DNA of 5,581 nt from Planctomycetaceae bacterium (GTDB taxonomy: Bacteria; Planctomycetota; Planctomycetia; Pirellulales; UBA1268), in contig CANHYS010000186.1 of NCBI GenBank assembly GCA_947464585.1, positions 1 to 5,581 of the forward strand. Reading direction: 5' to 3'. Positions 1-4,975 of this stretch are shown here, in pieces (within the stretch, counting starts at the first letter, position 1; every line of letters starts with the position of its first letter). Both the position numbers and the translations under genes were made by a program. The notes under the pieces were generated by a model, which had not been told where the DNA came from, did no database searches, and was given only the letters and a program-made list of their open reading frames with translations.

Positions 1-177
1 CAGGAGGACGACGGCGACGGCCGGACGACCGAAGGCCCAGTCCAGCCCGATCTGATCCTGGCCTGCCGCAAACGCGACCGTGAATACCGCGTGCGGGCTG
101 TGTCGACGCGGGAGGCGAGGGCCTCGGGCGTCGAGGAGCGACTCACGGCGCTGCTCTGGAGCGGAGGTGCCGCATGA
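1..177 (+). CDS. C-terminal end of an unidentified protein (partial)
   Basis: Frame 1 is open from the window edge to a TGA at 175-177 and gives 58 residues ending in LTALLWSGGAA. The start lies upstream of the window. The visible part opens with an acidic, low-complexity stretch (QEDDGDGRTTEG), continues with a short hydrophobic segment (DLILACRK), and then becomes a charged region rich in Arg and Glu. No family motif is recognisable, so no function is given. Its stop codon overlaps the ATG of the following lipoprotein gene (ATGA), and the RBS of that gene lies inside this reading frame. This arrangement is typical of translationally coupled genes and is the main evidence that the frame is real. 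Co-transcription with the lipoprotein gene is an inference. Confidence 0.6.
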   Translation, partial: QEDDGDGRTTEGPVQPDLILACRKRDREYRVRAVSTREARASGVEERLTALLWSGGAA

Positions 178-1115
178 CCGCAGCCACTTCTCGTAACCAC
201 GTTCACCCCAGCCTCGCCGCCTCGCGTGCCATGGCGTTCGCGCTCGTGGTGGCGGCGCTCGCCTCCACCGGAGCCGCCTGTCCACAGGCCATCCGGGGCT
301 ATCAGGTGGGCACGATGCCGCTCCCGCGCACGCTGCCGGCGCAGCCCACGCTCGACCAGATCATCGCCACAGTCCACGACAACACGCAGCGGGTGCGGAG
401 CTACATGGCACCGCAGGCGGTGCTGATCGTTCCCGGCGTGCCGCGGCTGTCGGCGCAGGTGGCCTGCGAGCCGCCCCGACGTTTCCGCCTCCGCGCCCAG
501 ACCGCCGTCACCGGCAGCGAACTCGACATCGGCAGCAACGACGACCTCTTCTGGCTCTGGATCCGCCGCCATCAGCCGCCGATGATGCTCCACTGCCGCC
601 ACGATCAATACGATCAGTCATCAGCCCGGCGTCTCCTCCCCATCCGCGCTGATTGGATGCCCGAACTTTTGGGGCTCGTGAACTTCCGCCCCGAGGACCG
701 CCACGAAGGGCCGGTGCCGTTGCCCGATGGCCGGCTCGAAATCCGCAGCCGCATCACGCAGGCAACGGGAGCGGCAGCTGGGGCTGACGGAGAGCTGCTC
801 AAGTCGACCATCCTCGACGGCACCACGGGACTCGTGATCGAGCAGCACCTGTTCACGGCCACGGGCGAACGGCTGGCCAGCTGCCGCACCACGAAGCACC
901 GCGTCGACCCGCAGTCGGGGGCGGCCCTGCCGCGATTCGTGGAGGTGTCGTGGCCGGCGTCGGGGATCGAGTTCCAATTGGAACTGGCGGCCATCTCGAC
1001 GAATATGCCGTCGACCGATCCCGGCCAACTCTGGCAGATGCCGTCCTACGAGGGCTACACGCCGGTGGATCTCGCCGATCCATCGGTGGTGATCAGTCCC
1101 GTTCCGCCTCGGTGA
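174..1115 (+). CDS. Putative LolA/LolB-like outer-membrane lipoprotein
   Basis: The protein has 313 residues. The start is supported by GGAGG at 163-167, six bases before the ATG, and by the ATGA overlap with the preceding gene. Residues 1-35 look like a lipoprotein signal: an N-region with arginines, a hydrophobic core (AFALVVAALA, about 21-30), then STGAAC with the candidate lipidated Cys36. The lipobox is imperfect because Gly stands at -3 where Leu or Ile is usual. The mature part has a short helix-like segment (TLDQIIATVHDN, about 59-70) followed by alternating beta-type stretches, including PRRFRLRA (101-108) and ELDIGSNDDLFWLWIRR (116-132). This pattern resembles the LolA/LolB/DUF4292 fold, which binds lipid moieties in an open beta-barrel. 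A role in lipoprotein or outer-membrane handling is inferred only from that resemblance. The 3' end overlaps the convergent sigma factor gene by 23 bp. Annotation as a conserved hypothetical lipoprotein would also be defensible. Confidence 0.8.
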   Translation: MTAATSRNHVHPSLAASRAMAFALVVAALASTGAACPQAIRGYQVGTMPLPRTLPAQPTLDQIIATVHDNTQRVRSYMAPQAVLIVPGVPRLSAQVACEPPRRFRLRAQTAVTGSELDIGSNDDLFWLWIRRHQPPMMLHCRHDQYDQSSARRLLPIRADWMPELLGLVNFRPEDRHEGPVPLPDGRLEIRSRITQATGAAAGADGELLKSTILDGTTGLVIEQHLFTATGERLASCRTTKHRVDPQSGAALPRFVEVSWPASGIEFQLELAAISTNMPSTDPGQLWQMPSYEGYTPVDLADPSVVISPVPPR

Positions 1116-1827
1116 GCAGTGAGCCGGGGGCACGGCCCATCCGCTTCTGCTCCTCGGCCTGAAGCTTCATCTTCTGCCGCGCCCGCGCCAGCGCCGGGCC
1201 GATCGATCCCAGCGGCATGCCGGTGAGCCGGCTGATCTCACCGTAGCTGCGTGCCTCCAGATGATGCAGCCGCACCAGTCTGGCCTCGGTCTCCTCGAGC
1301 CCGCGGAGCATCAATTCCACCTCTTCGCGGTCTGCCACCAGCGTCTGGCCGTCGTTGCTCTGCACAGCCGCGTGCCCATCGACGAGCTGACGTCGACCGT
1401 GGTTTTTCTCAGCGAGTCTGGCCAGGCCGCGGACGGCAACCCGCCGGGCCACCACCGCCAGATAGGTCGCCAGGCTCGACCGCCCCGCAAAGCCGCGGAG
1501 CACCGCGGCATCGTTGTGCAGAATTTCGAGCAGGATGTCCGCCAGCAGGTCATCGCGATCGGCCGGCGTCAGGGACATCTGTCGCTGGGCAGCGGTGCGA
1601 TCGACGATGAAGGCGAGCAGGCCGCCAAATCGCGACACGAACGCATCCCAAGCCTCCGGCAGGCCCTGCAGGCACTCCTGGAGGAGTCGACGATCCTCTG
1701 GTGAAAAGATCACCTCCGCCTGAGGCCGGTCAGGCGAATGGCGATGGTCGGGCGCGTGGCTTGAGGCAGATTGGCGCACCGAGCCGGCTGGAAGCGGAGA
1801 ATCCATCGTCGTCATGGCCATCGTCAC
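1093..1827 (-). CDS. RNA polymerase sigma factor, sigma-70 family (ECF-like)
   Basis: The product should direct RNA polymerase to a specific promoter set. From the chosen start it has 244 residues. Sigma region 2 spans about 58-136, with EAWDAFVSRFGGLLAFIVDR, then DRDDLLADILLEIL, then FAGRSSLATYLAVVARRVA. Region 4 spans about 177-220: LEETEARLVRLHHLEARSYG leads into a helix-turn-helix (EISRLTGMPLGSIGPALARAR). Regions 1.1, 1.2 and 3 are not apparent, which fits the small two-domain ECF class. I chose the GTG at 1825-1827 because GAGGG (1834-1838) lies six bases upstream and because the only promoter-like sequence nearby would start transcription near 1914. The frame stays open to a GTG at 1956, but the extra residues look non-coding. 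No anti-sigma gene is adjacent: the convergent neighbour is a lipoprotein, and the divergent neighbour is fdxA. The regulon is unknown. Confidence 0.88.
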   Translation of the reverse strand: MTMAMTTMDSPLPAGSVRQSASSHAPDHRHSPDRPQAEVIFSPEDRRLLQECLQGLPEAWDAFVSRFGGLLAFIVDRTAAQRQMSLTPADRDDLLADILLEILHNDAAVLRGFAGRSSLATYLAVVARRVAVRGLARLAEKNHGRRQLVDGHAAVQSNDGQTLVADREEVELMLRGLEETEARLVRLHHLEARSYGEISRLTGMPLGSIGPALARARQKMKLQAEEQKRMGRAPGSLLTEAERD

Positions 1828-1833
1828 GGCACG

Positions 1834-1838
1834 CCCTC
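1834..1838 (-). promoter_or_regulatory. RBS deciding the sigma factor start
   Basis: The minus strand reads GAGGG here, six bases before GTG (1825-1827), which is followed by ATG codons at 1819-1821, 1813-1815 and 1804-1806. Spacing to the GTG is optimal. Spacing to the first ATG would be 12 bases. The GTG at 1954-1956 has no comparable site. Confidence 0.5.
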
Positions 1839-1920
1839 GCAAGCATTCACGGCCCGCTCGCCGCAGGAAAAGCGGCAGATGAGGCGGCACCATGGATGGA
1901 GTATTGCCCCGACAAACGCA

Positions 1921-1950
1921 ATCATACGGCCCGTCGGCCGCCGGCACCAA
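1921..1950 (-). promoter_or_regulatory. Candidate promoter for the sigma factor gene
   Basis: On the minus strand TTGGTG (1945-1950) and TATGAT (1921-1926, five of six matches to the -10 consensus) are separated by 18 bases. The -35 box is weak, with only TTG matching. Transcription would begin near 1914, giving a leader of about 85 bases before the GTG at 1827. It would fall downstream of the longest possible start at 1956 and so argues against that start. Confidence 0.35.
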
Positions 1951-2004
1951 CAGCACGTCCGCCCGGACTCATGAAACCTTGCGAAATCGCCGATTTCTGA
2001 ATCG

Positions 2005-2033
2005 TTGACAGGTGCGCCGACTGACCCTACGAT
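2005..2033 (+). promoter_or_regulatory. Sigma-70 promoter upstream of fdxA
   Basis: A perfect TTGACA (2005-2010) is followed by a 17-base spacer and TACGAT (2028-2033, four of six matches to TATAAT). This is the best housekeeping-type promoter in the window. Transcription should begin near 2040 and leave a C-rich leader of about 100 bases before the ferredoxin ATG. It points away from the sigma factor promoter, so the two genes are divergently transcribed from a shared intergenic region. Confidence 0.7.
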
Positions 2034-2057
2034 TCCGCGCATCCGTCACACTTTGCC

Positions 2058-2144
2058 ATGCTGCCGGTAACCGTTCTGAACCCCCCTGACCCCCATCCAG
2101 TTCCAACGCCACACCACCCCGTTTCAAGGAGCCTCCAACCATGA
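2058..2144 (+). other. Possible short proline-rich leader ORF before fdxA
   Basis: An ATG at 2058-2060 opens a 28-codon frame that ends in TGA at 2142-2144, so its stop overlaps the fdxA start codon (ATGA). Nine of 28 residues are proline, with a central alternating stretch [14 protein letters not shown]. The ATG would lie about 18 bases after the predicted transcription start but has no Shine-Dalgarno sequence. A C-rich leader will often encode prolines in some frame, so this may be chance. Confidence 0.15.
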
Positions 2145-2413
2145 CGCACGTTGTCGCCGAGCCCTGTTTCGCCTGCAAGTACACCGACTGCGTGGTGGTC
2201 TGCCCGGTCGAGTGCTTCTACGAGGGTGACAAGATGGTCTACATCCACCCCGACGAGTGCATCGACTGCGAGGCCTGCGTTCCGGAGTGCCCGGTCGAGG
2301 CCGTATTCCACGAGGACAACCTGCCGGCCGACTGGAAGGACTTCAAGGAACTCAATGCCGAGATGTCGCCGCAGTGCCCGGTCATCACCGAGAAGAAAGA
2401 TCCGCTCTGCTGA
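2141..2413 (+). CDS. fdxA: 7Fe ferredoxin ([3Fe-4S][4Fe-4S]), FdI type
   Basis: This small soluble cytoplasmic electron carrier has 90 residues. The cysteine pattern matches Azotobacter FdI. By homology Cys9, Cys17 and Cys50 should bind the [3Fe-4S] cluster, and Cys21, Cys40, Cys43 and Cys46 the [4Fe-4S] cluster. Cys12 and Cys25 correspond to the non-ligand cysteines of that family. Typical family segments are CKYTDC (12-17), CPVECFYEG (21-29), IHPDECIDC (35-43) and [18 protein letters not shown] (72-89). The protein stops soon after ITEKKDPL and lacks the C-terminal extension of the 106-residue Azotobacter protein. Two extra cysteines lie outside the cluster motifs, Cys79 and the terminal Cys90. 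The start is supported by AAGGAG at 2126-2131, nine bases before the ATG. The gene appears monocistronic, with a strong promoter upstream and a hairpin terminator directly after it. The redox partner cannot be told from the neighbours. Confidence 0.96.
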   Translation: MTHVVAEPCFACKYTDCVVVCPVECFYEGDKMVYIHPDECIDCEACVPECPVEAVFHEDNLPADWKDFKELNAEMSPQCPVITEKKDPLC

Positions 2414-2416
2414 ACG

Positions 2417-2447
2417 CCGGACACGGCCATCCTGGCCGTTCCGGTTT
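2417..2447 (+). terminator. Intrinsic terminator of fdxA
   Basis: The inner stem ACGGCCA/TGGCCGT (2423-2429 with 2433-2439) closes a three-base loop. It is extended by CCGGA/TCCGG (2417-2421 with 2440-2444) with one bulged C at 2422, giving a stem of about 12 bp. It begins three bases after the fdxA stop. The T-tract is only TTT (2445-2447), so termination may be incomplete. Confidence 0.6.
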
Positions 2448-2448
2448 G

Positions 2449-2463
2449 GCGACCGCAGGTCGC
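2449..2463 (+). repeat. Second hairpin downstream of fdxA
   Basis: GCGACC and GGTCGC form a perfect 6-bp inverted repeat around a three-base loop (GCA). In RNA it can be lengthened by G-U pairs. It directly follows the terminator hairpin, without a T-tract of its own. Confidence 0.4.
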
Positions 2464-2471
2464 TGGTGCGA

Positions 2472-2490
2472 GGCCGCCTTCCGGGCGGCC
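2472..2490 (+). repeat. Third hairpin downstream of fdxA
   Basis: GGCCGCC (2472-2478) and GGCGGCC (2484-2490) form a perfect 7-bp stem around a five-base loop (TTCCG). No T-tract follows. Together with the two preceding hairpins it forms a series of three stems within about 75 bp after the fdxA stop. Confidence 0.4.
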
Positions 2491-2699
2491 GGCGGTGAGG
2501 CAGTGCATAGGTCCGCTCGTCGGGCCGCTTGAAATCTCCAGATGCTGAGGAGCCGGTCGGAGGCACGCGCAGGAGCCGGTGAATTCTGCGACTCACGAGC
2601 GATGCATGATTCGTCAGAGAGCATCCTGTAGCAGAATCCGCCGGCGACGAGCATGCCGCAGCCGGCGAACCAATCCGCTCGGGTTCAAGCGTAGATCGC
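2491..2699. other. Intergenic region with no recognisable gene
   Basis: This stretch lies between the fdxA hairpins and the stop of the HNH gene. Open frames here have no RBS, no recognisable product and no family resemblance. Two short direct repeats occur: AGGAGCCGGT at 2548-2557 and 2571-2580, and GCCGGCGA at 2640-2647 and 2661-2668. GCCGGC is self-complementary, so the second pair could form a 6-bp stem with a 15-base loop near the 3' end of the HNH transcript, but no good T-tract follows on the minus strand. Confidence 0.5.
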
Positions 2700-3350
2700 C
2701 TAGCGCAGATCGACGAGCCAATAGGCGTTGTCGACGAAGCTCTTCCAGCTCTCGTACTTCGGGTTGCCGAGCTTGACGGTGAGCAGGGGGCTCCGCTTCG
2801 GCTTCACCGGATGCCGCACGAGGTTCATCCGTGCCTCAGGCGGGGTGCGGCCGCCCTTGCGAACGTTGCAGGCCACGCAGGCGCAGACGATGTTTTCCCA
2901 ACTCGTGATGCCGCCGCGGCTGCGGGGCACGACGTGGTCGAGTGAGAGTTCGCTGGTGGGGAATTGTTTCCCGCAATACTGGCACTGGTTGCCGTCCCGC
3001 GCGAACACGTTGCGGCGATTGAACCGCAGCCCCTGCCGAGGCCCGCGGTCACAGGAGACGAGCCTGATCACCCGCGGCGCCTGCAGGTCATAGCCGACCG
3101 CCCGCACCCAATCCTCTTCGGGACCGCGAAAGCTGGAGCGGAGGGCGGAAAGCTCGCGCCACGAATCGAGCGTGTGGGCTGCATATTGCCCTTCCTCGAT
3201 ATGCACCACCTCCGCCAGTTGACGAAAGAGCAGGGTGATCGCCCGGCGGACGTTGGTGATGTGGACCGCCACGAACGAACGGTTCAGCACGAGCACGCTC
3301 AAGCCCAGCGAACCGGGGGCGACTGCGGCGGGCATCATCGAACCAGTCAT
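2700..3350 (-). CDS. HNH endonuclease domain protein
   Basis: From the chosen start the protein has 216 residues. Residues about 17-60 form a conserved N-terminal module (LSVLVLNRSFVAVHITNVRR, then AITLLFRQLAEVVHIEEG) that commonly precedes this type of HNH domain. The HNH domain spans about 112-175: RDGNQCQYC with Cys123 and Cys126, LDHVVPRSRGG with the catalytic-type His139, WENIV with Asn153, and CVACNVRKGG with Cys158, Cys161 and Asn162. The two CxxC pairs should hold a structural zinc ion. The DH/N/N pattern and the cysteines are intact, so metal-dependent nuclease activity is likely by family, but the substrate and role are unknown. No methyltransferase, restriction partner, transposase or intron is adjacent, so a restriction or homing role is not supported. 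The start rests on GAGGAA at 3356-3361; the frame runs on to 3569, but those residues look non-coding. Confidence 0.9.
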   Translation of the reverse strand: MTGSMMPAAVAPGSLGLSVLVLNRSFVAVHITNVRRAITLLFRQLAEVVHIEEGQYAAHTLDSWRELSALRSSFRGPEEDWVRAVGYDLQAPRVIRLVSCDRGPRQGLRFNRRNVFARDGNQCQYCGKQFPTSELSLDHVVPRSRGGITSWENIVCACVACNVRKGGRTPPEARMNLVRHPVKPKRSPLLTVKLGNPKYESWKSFVDNAYWLVDLR

Positions 3351-3355
3351 GGCAG

Positions 3356-3361
3356 TTCCTC
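3356..3361 (-). promoter_or_regulatory. RBS deciding the HNH gene start
   Basis: The minus strand reads GAGGAA followed by CTGCC and the ATG at 3348-3350. The GAGG core lies seven bases from the ATG. It selects the 216-residue form over the longer open frame that reaches 3569. Confidence 0.6.
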
Positions 3362-3385
3362 GATGGGCACCCAACACCCGAAATG

Positions 3386-3415
3386 AGTCTAGCCGCCCCA
3401 CCGCCTCGGTGCCAA
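3386..3415 (-). promoter_or_regulatory. Candidate promoter for the HNH gene
   Basis: On the minus strand TTGGCA (3410-3415, five of six matches to TTGACA) and TAGACT (3386-3391, four of six matches to TATAAT) are spaced by 18 bases. Transcription would start near 3379 and give a leader of about 30 bases containing the GAGGAA site. Its position inside the longer open frame supports the shorter HNH start. Confidence 0.45.
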
Positions 3416-3472
3416 ATTTCGTCGTTGCAGGAATGGGCTGACGGCTTGCCTTTGCCGGAGGTTGCAGGCACA

Positions 3473-3504
3473 CTGGCTGAGTGGAGCCAGCGACCCGTCG
3501 ACGG
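3473..3504. repeat. Inverted repeats between the divergent HNH and zinc-ribbon genes
   Basis: CTGGCT (3473-3478) and AGCCAG (3485-3490) form a 6-bp inverted repeat with a six-base loop. Nearby lies the 10-bp perfect palindrome CCGTCGACGG (3495-3504). Either could be an operator or a hairpin in the leader of the plus-strand gene. Short inverted repeats are common by chance in GC-rich DNA, so this records what is seen without assigning a role. Confidence 0.25.
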
Positions 3505-3550
3505 CTCACGCCGCGCCCGGCGGAGGCATGGCCGGACTCATTTCCCCCGC

Positions 3551-3554
3551 GGAG
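3551..3554 (+). promoter_or_regulatory. RBS deciding the zinc-ribbon protein start
   Basis: GGAG lies six bases before the ATG at 3561-3563. An in-frame ATG at 3528 has GGAGG only one base upstream, which is too close to work, and the upstream residues show no conserved character. Confidence 0.55.
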
Positions 3555-3560
3555 AAACCG

Positions 3561-3899
3561 ATGCTTCACTACTCATGCGACATCTGCAAGCGTCCGATCG
3601 ACACCCACGCGGACGTACACCACGTCGTGAAGATCGAGGTGTTTCCGGCCATCGACGACGTCGCCGACCACGGCTGCTGCCAGGGCAATGGCCCGCACGG
3701 CGCCTCCCAAGAGGATGCCGACCATCTCGAGGAGATGCAGGACATGCTCGAACGCCTCGATGAAGAAGACCTGCCGGCCGGCCTCGCTGATGGCGCCCGG
3801 TCGATGCGGTTTGATCTCTGCGATGCCTGCCGCCAGCGGTTCGTGAAGAACCCGCTCGGTGTGAAGTCGGGCAAGACGCTCGATTTCAGTAACAATTGA
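3561..3899 (+). CDS. Small acidic protein with split CxxC/CxxC zinc-ribbon motif
   Basis: I do not recognise a named family. The protein has 112 residues. It starts MLHYSCDICKRPID, with the first CxxC at Cys6 and Cys9. A beta-like stretch follows (HHVVKIEVFPAIDD, 20-33), then a Gly/Cys/His segment (DHGCCQGNGPHG, 36-47). Next comes a strongly acidic, probably helical segment (DHLEEMQDMLERLDEEDL, 54-71). The second CxxC, at Cys87 and Cys90, sits in RFDLCDACRQRFVKNPLG (83-100). Two distant CxxC knuckles bracketing an acidic insert suggest that the ends fold together around one zinc ion, as in zinc ribbons. There is no signal peptide or membrane segment, so it should be cytoplasmic. It lies divergent to the HNH gene and convergent to the oxidoreductase gene. 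A role in nucleic-acid or protein binding is possible but not shown. Confidence 0.8.
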   Translation: MLHYSCDICKRPIDTHADVHHVVKIEVFPAIDDVADHGCCQGNGPHGASQEDADHLEEMQDMLERLDEEDLPAGLADGARSMRFDLCDACRQRFVKNPLGVKSGKTLDFSNN

Positions 3900-3901
3900 A
3901 C

Positions 3902-3923
3902 CGCGCGAGATCGAAGTCGCGCG
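3902..3923. terminator. Hairpin between two convergent genes
   Basis: CGCGCGA (3902-3908) and TCGCGCG (3917-3923) form a perfect 7-bp stem with an eight-base loop. It begins two bases after the stop of the zinc-ribbon gene and ends 32 bases from the stop of the oxidoreductase gene. The plus strand continues TTAT, and the minus strand continues GTTCAATTGTT. Its position suggests a shared bidirectional terminator, but both T-tracts are poor. Confidence 0.45.
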
Positions 3924-3955
3924 TTATCTGATCCGCGTGTGCGTCGGACCGCTTG

Positions 3956-4975
3956 TCAGACCTGCACGCGGCGGCCTTCCGACTGGCTTGTCGCGGCGGC
4001 CTGCACGATCTGCATTGCCTTGAGCGTGTCGTCCAGGCCGCTCACCGCCCGCACGAGGCTCGTCACCTTGCGGTGAAACTGCAGGAGCATCTGCTCGCCC
4101 ACCGGCCGTTCACTCTCGAGCGCCTCCTGATGGCGGCCCACCCCGTCGAACCAGACCAGGCTCGAGGGCAGATCGATGAACGCGATGCCCTTCTCGCAGG
4201 CCACTTGGAGGGCGGCCGGCGGCCGGAATCCCACCGCCTCCTCCCACTGCCGCGGCATGTAGTAGCCGCAACTGATCTGCGCGAGCGGTCCGTTGCCGGA
4301 GGTCGGTTTGCCCTCATGGGGCGGTGTGAAGTCGAGGCTCATCATCTGGTAGTCATCGGTCTCCCCGCCGGGCACTTCGGCATGACGAACTGAGACCACG
4401 CTCGTCGGCTCCGCTCCCGCCACGTAGCGGCACCAGTCGACCAACTCCATCAGATCGCGGGCCTCGCTGGCCCGGTCCCGCGGCGGCGCGGTCACGGCGG
4501 CTCCCGATAGCGGCACGCGTCGGTGGCAGAAGAGGAGTCGCGGCCGGCCGAGTCGTGTGGCGATCAGTTCCTTGAGCCGTACCGTGGCCGGAGCATGCCG
4601 CCGTGGCAACTCCGCCATGAAGGCGATCCCCGACTCTTCGACCCGCTGCCGCAGCAGGCGCGCCTCCTCGGGGGCGAAAGGGAGCGAGATCGCCGAATAG
4701 ACGGCCTTGCCATGGTCGCAGGCGGCGAGGATCGGCGTGGCGCCATACCACTGGTCGGCGAAGTAGAGGATGGCATCGATGTCGTCCCTTGCGGCGAGTG
4801 CCCGAAAGCCGTCCACGGGCACGGTGCCGAGTTCCGTCGCCGCCCGCTTGGCTAGATGGGCCACCTGCTCGCAGATGCCGCGGACCTCGAAGCGGTCGGT
4901 CAGGGATCGCAGCGCCGGCAGGTGGCGGCTCTCCCACTGGCTTCCCAGCCCGACGATGCCGACACGCAGCCTCAT
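3956..4975 (-). CDS. Gfo/Idh/MocA-family protein lacking the EKP motif
   Basis: The protein has 339 residues, usual for the family. The N-terminal Rossmann domain begins RVGIVGLG (4-11), with a GLGSQWE loop where most members have GxGxx(G/A). It continues through DDIDAILYFADQWYG (64-78) to about residue 120. The C-terminal alpha/beta domain ends in SLVRAVSGLDDTLKAMQIVQAAATSQSEGRRVQV-type sequence (306-339), which is characteristic of the family. The catalytic EKP motif should follow GK at 89-90, but there the protein reads VYSAISLP, with Ala95-Ile96-Ser97 in place of Glu-Lys-Pro. The usual Gly-x-His region in domain two appears as DLMELVDWCRYVAG (174-187) without His. NAD(P)-dependent dehydrogenation is therefore doubtful; ligand sensing or another reaction is possible. 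The ATG overlaps the purD stop (ATGA), and GGAG (4984-4987) lies eight bases upstream, so it is probably translated together with purD. Confidence 0.88.
   Translation of the reverse strand: MRLRVGIVGLGSQWESRHLPALRSLTDRFEVRGICEQVAHLAKRAATELGTVPVDGFRALAARDDIDAILYFADQWYGATPILAACDHGKAVYSAISLPFAPEEARLLRQRVEESGIAFMAELPRRHAPATVRLKELIATRLGRPRLLFCHRRVPLSGAAVTAPPRDRASEARDLMELVDWCRYVAGAEPTSVVSVRHAEVPGGETDDYQMMSLDFTPPHEGKPTSGNGPLAQISCGYYMPRQWEEAVGFRPPAALQVACEKGIAFIDLPSSLVWFDGVGRHQEALESERPVGEQMLLQFHRKVTSLVRAVSGLDDTLKAMQIVQAAATSQSEGRRVQV

Noticed and set aside
971..984. Perfect 14-bp palindrome GTTCCAATTGGAAC
   Set aside because: It lies inside the lipoprotein coding region. One palindrome of this length in about 5.6 kb is compatible with chance.
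621..1133. A 170-residue minus-strand open frame inside the lipoprotein gene
   Set aside because: It has no RBS, no family resemblance and an Arg-rich shadow-frame composition. It would also collide with the end of the sigma factor gene.
2027..2596. A 189-residue open frame on the minus strand covering fdxA
   Set aside because: It is antisense to a certain ferredoxin gene, has no RBS or recognisable product, and is an expected by-product of GC-rich codon use.
2670..2699. GGTTCAA resembling a tRNA T-loop
   Set aside because: The flanking bases do not form a T-stem with the invariant C, and no acceptor, D or anticodon arm fits nearby.
3446..3474. Possible plus-strand promoter TTGCCT - 17 bases - CACACT for the zinc-ribbon gene
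   Set aside because: The -10 box matches the consensus at only three of six positions, so it is too weak to call.
3462..3560. N-terminal extension of the zinc-ribbon protein
   Set aside because: The ATG at 3561 has properly spaced GGAG, and the conserved-looking sequence begins there. The ATG at 3528 has GGAGG only one base away.
3351..3569. N-terminal extension of the HNH protein up to 3569
   Set aside because: A good RBS and a promoter candidate lie inside this stretch, and the family-like sequence begins only after the ATG at 3350.
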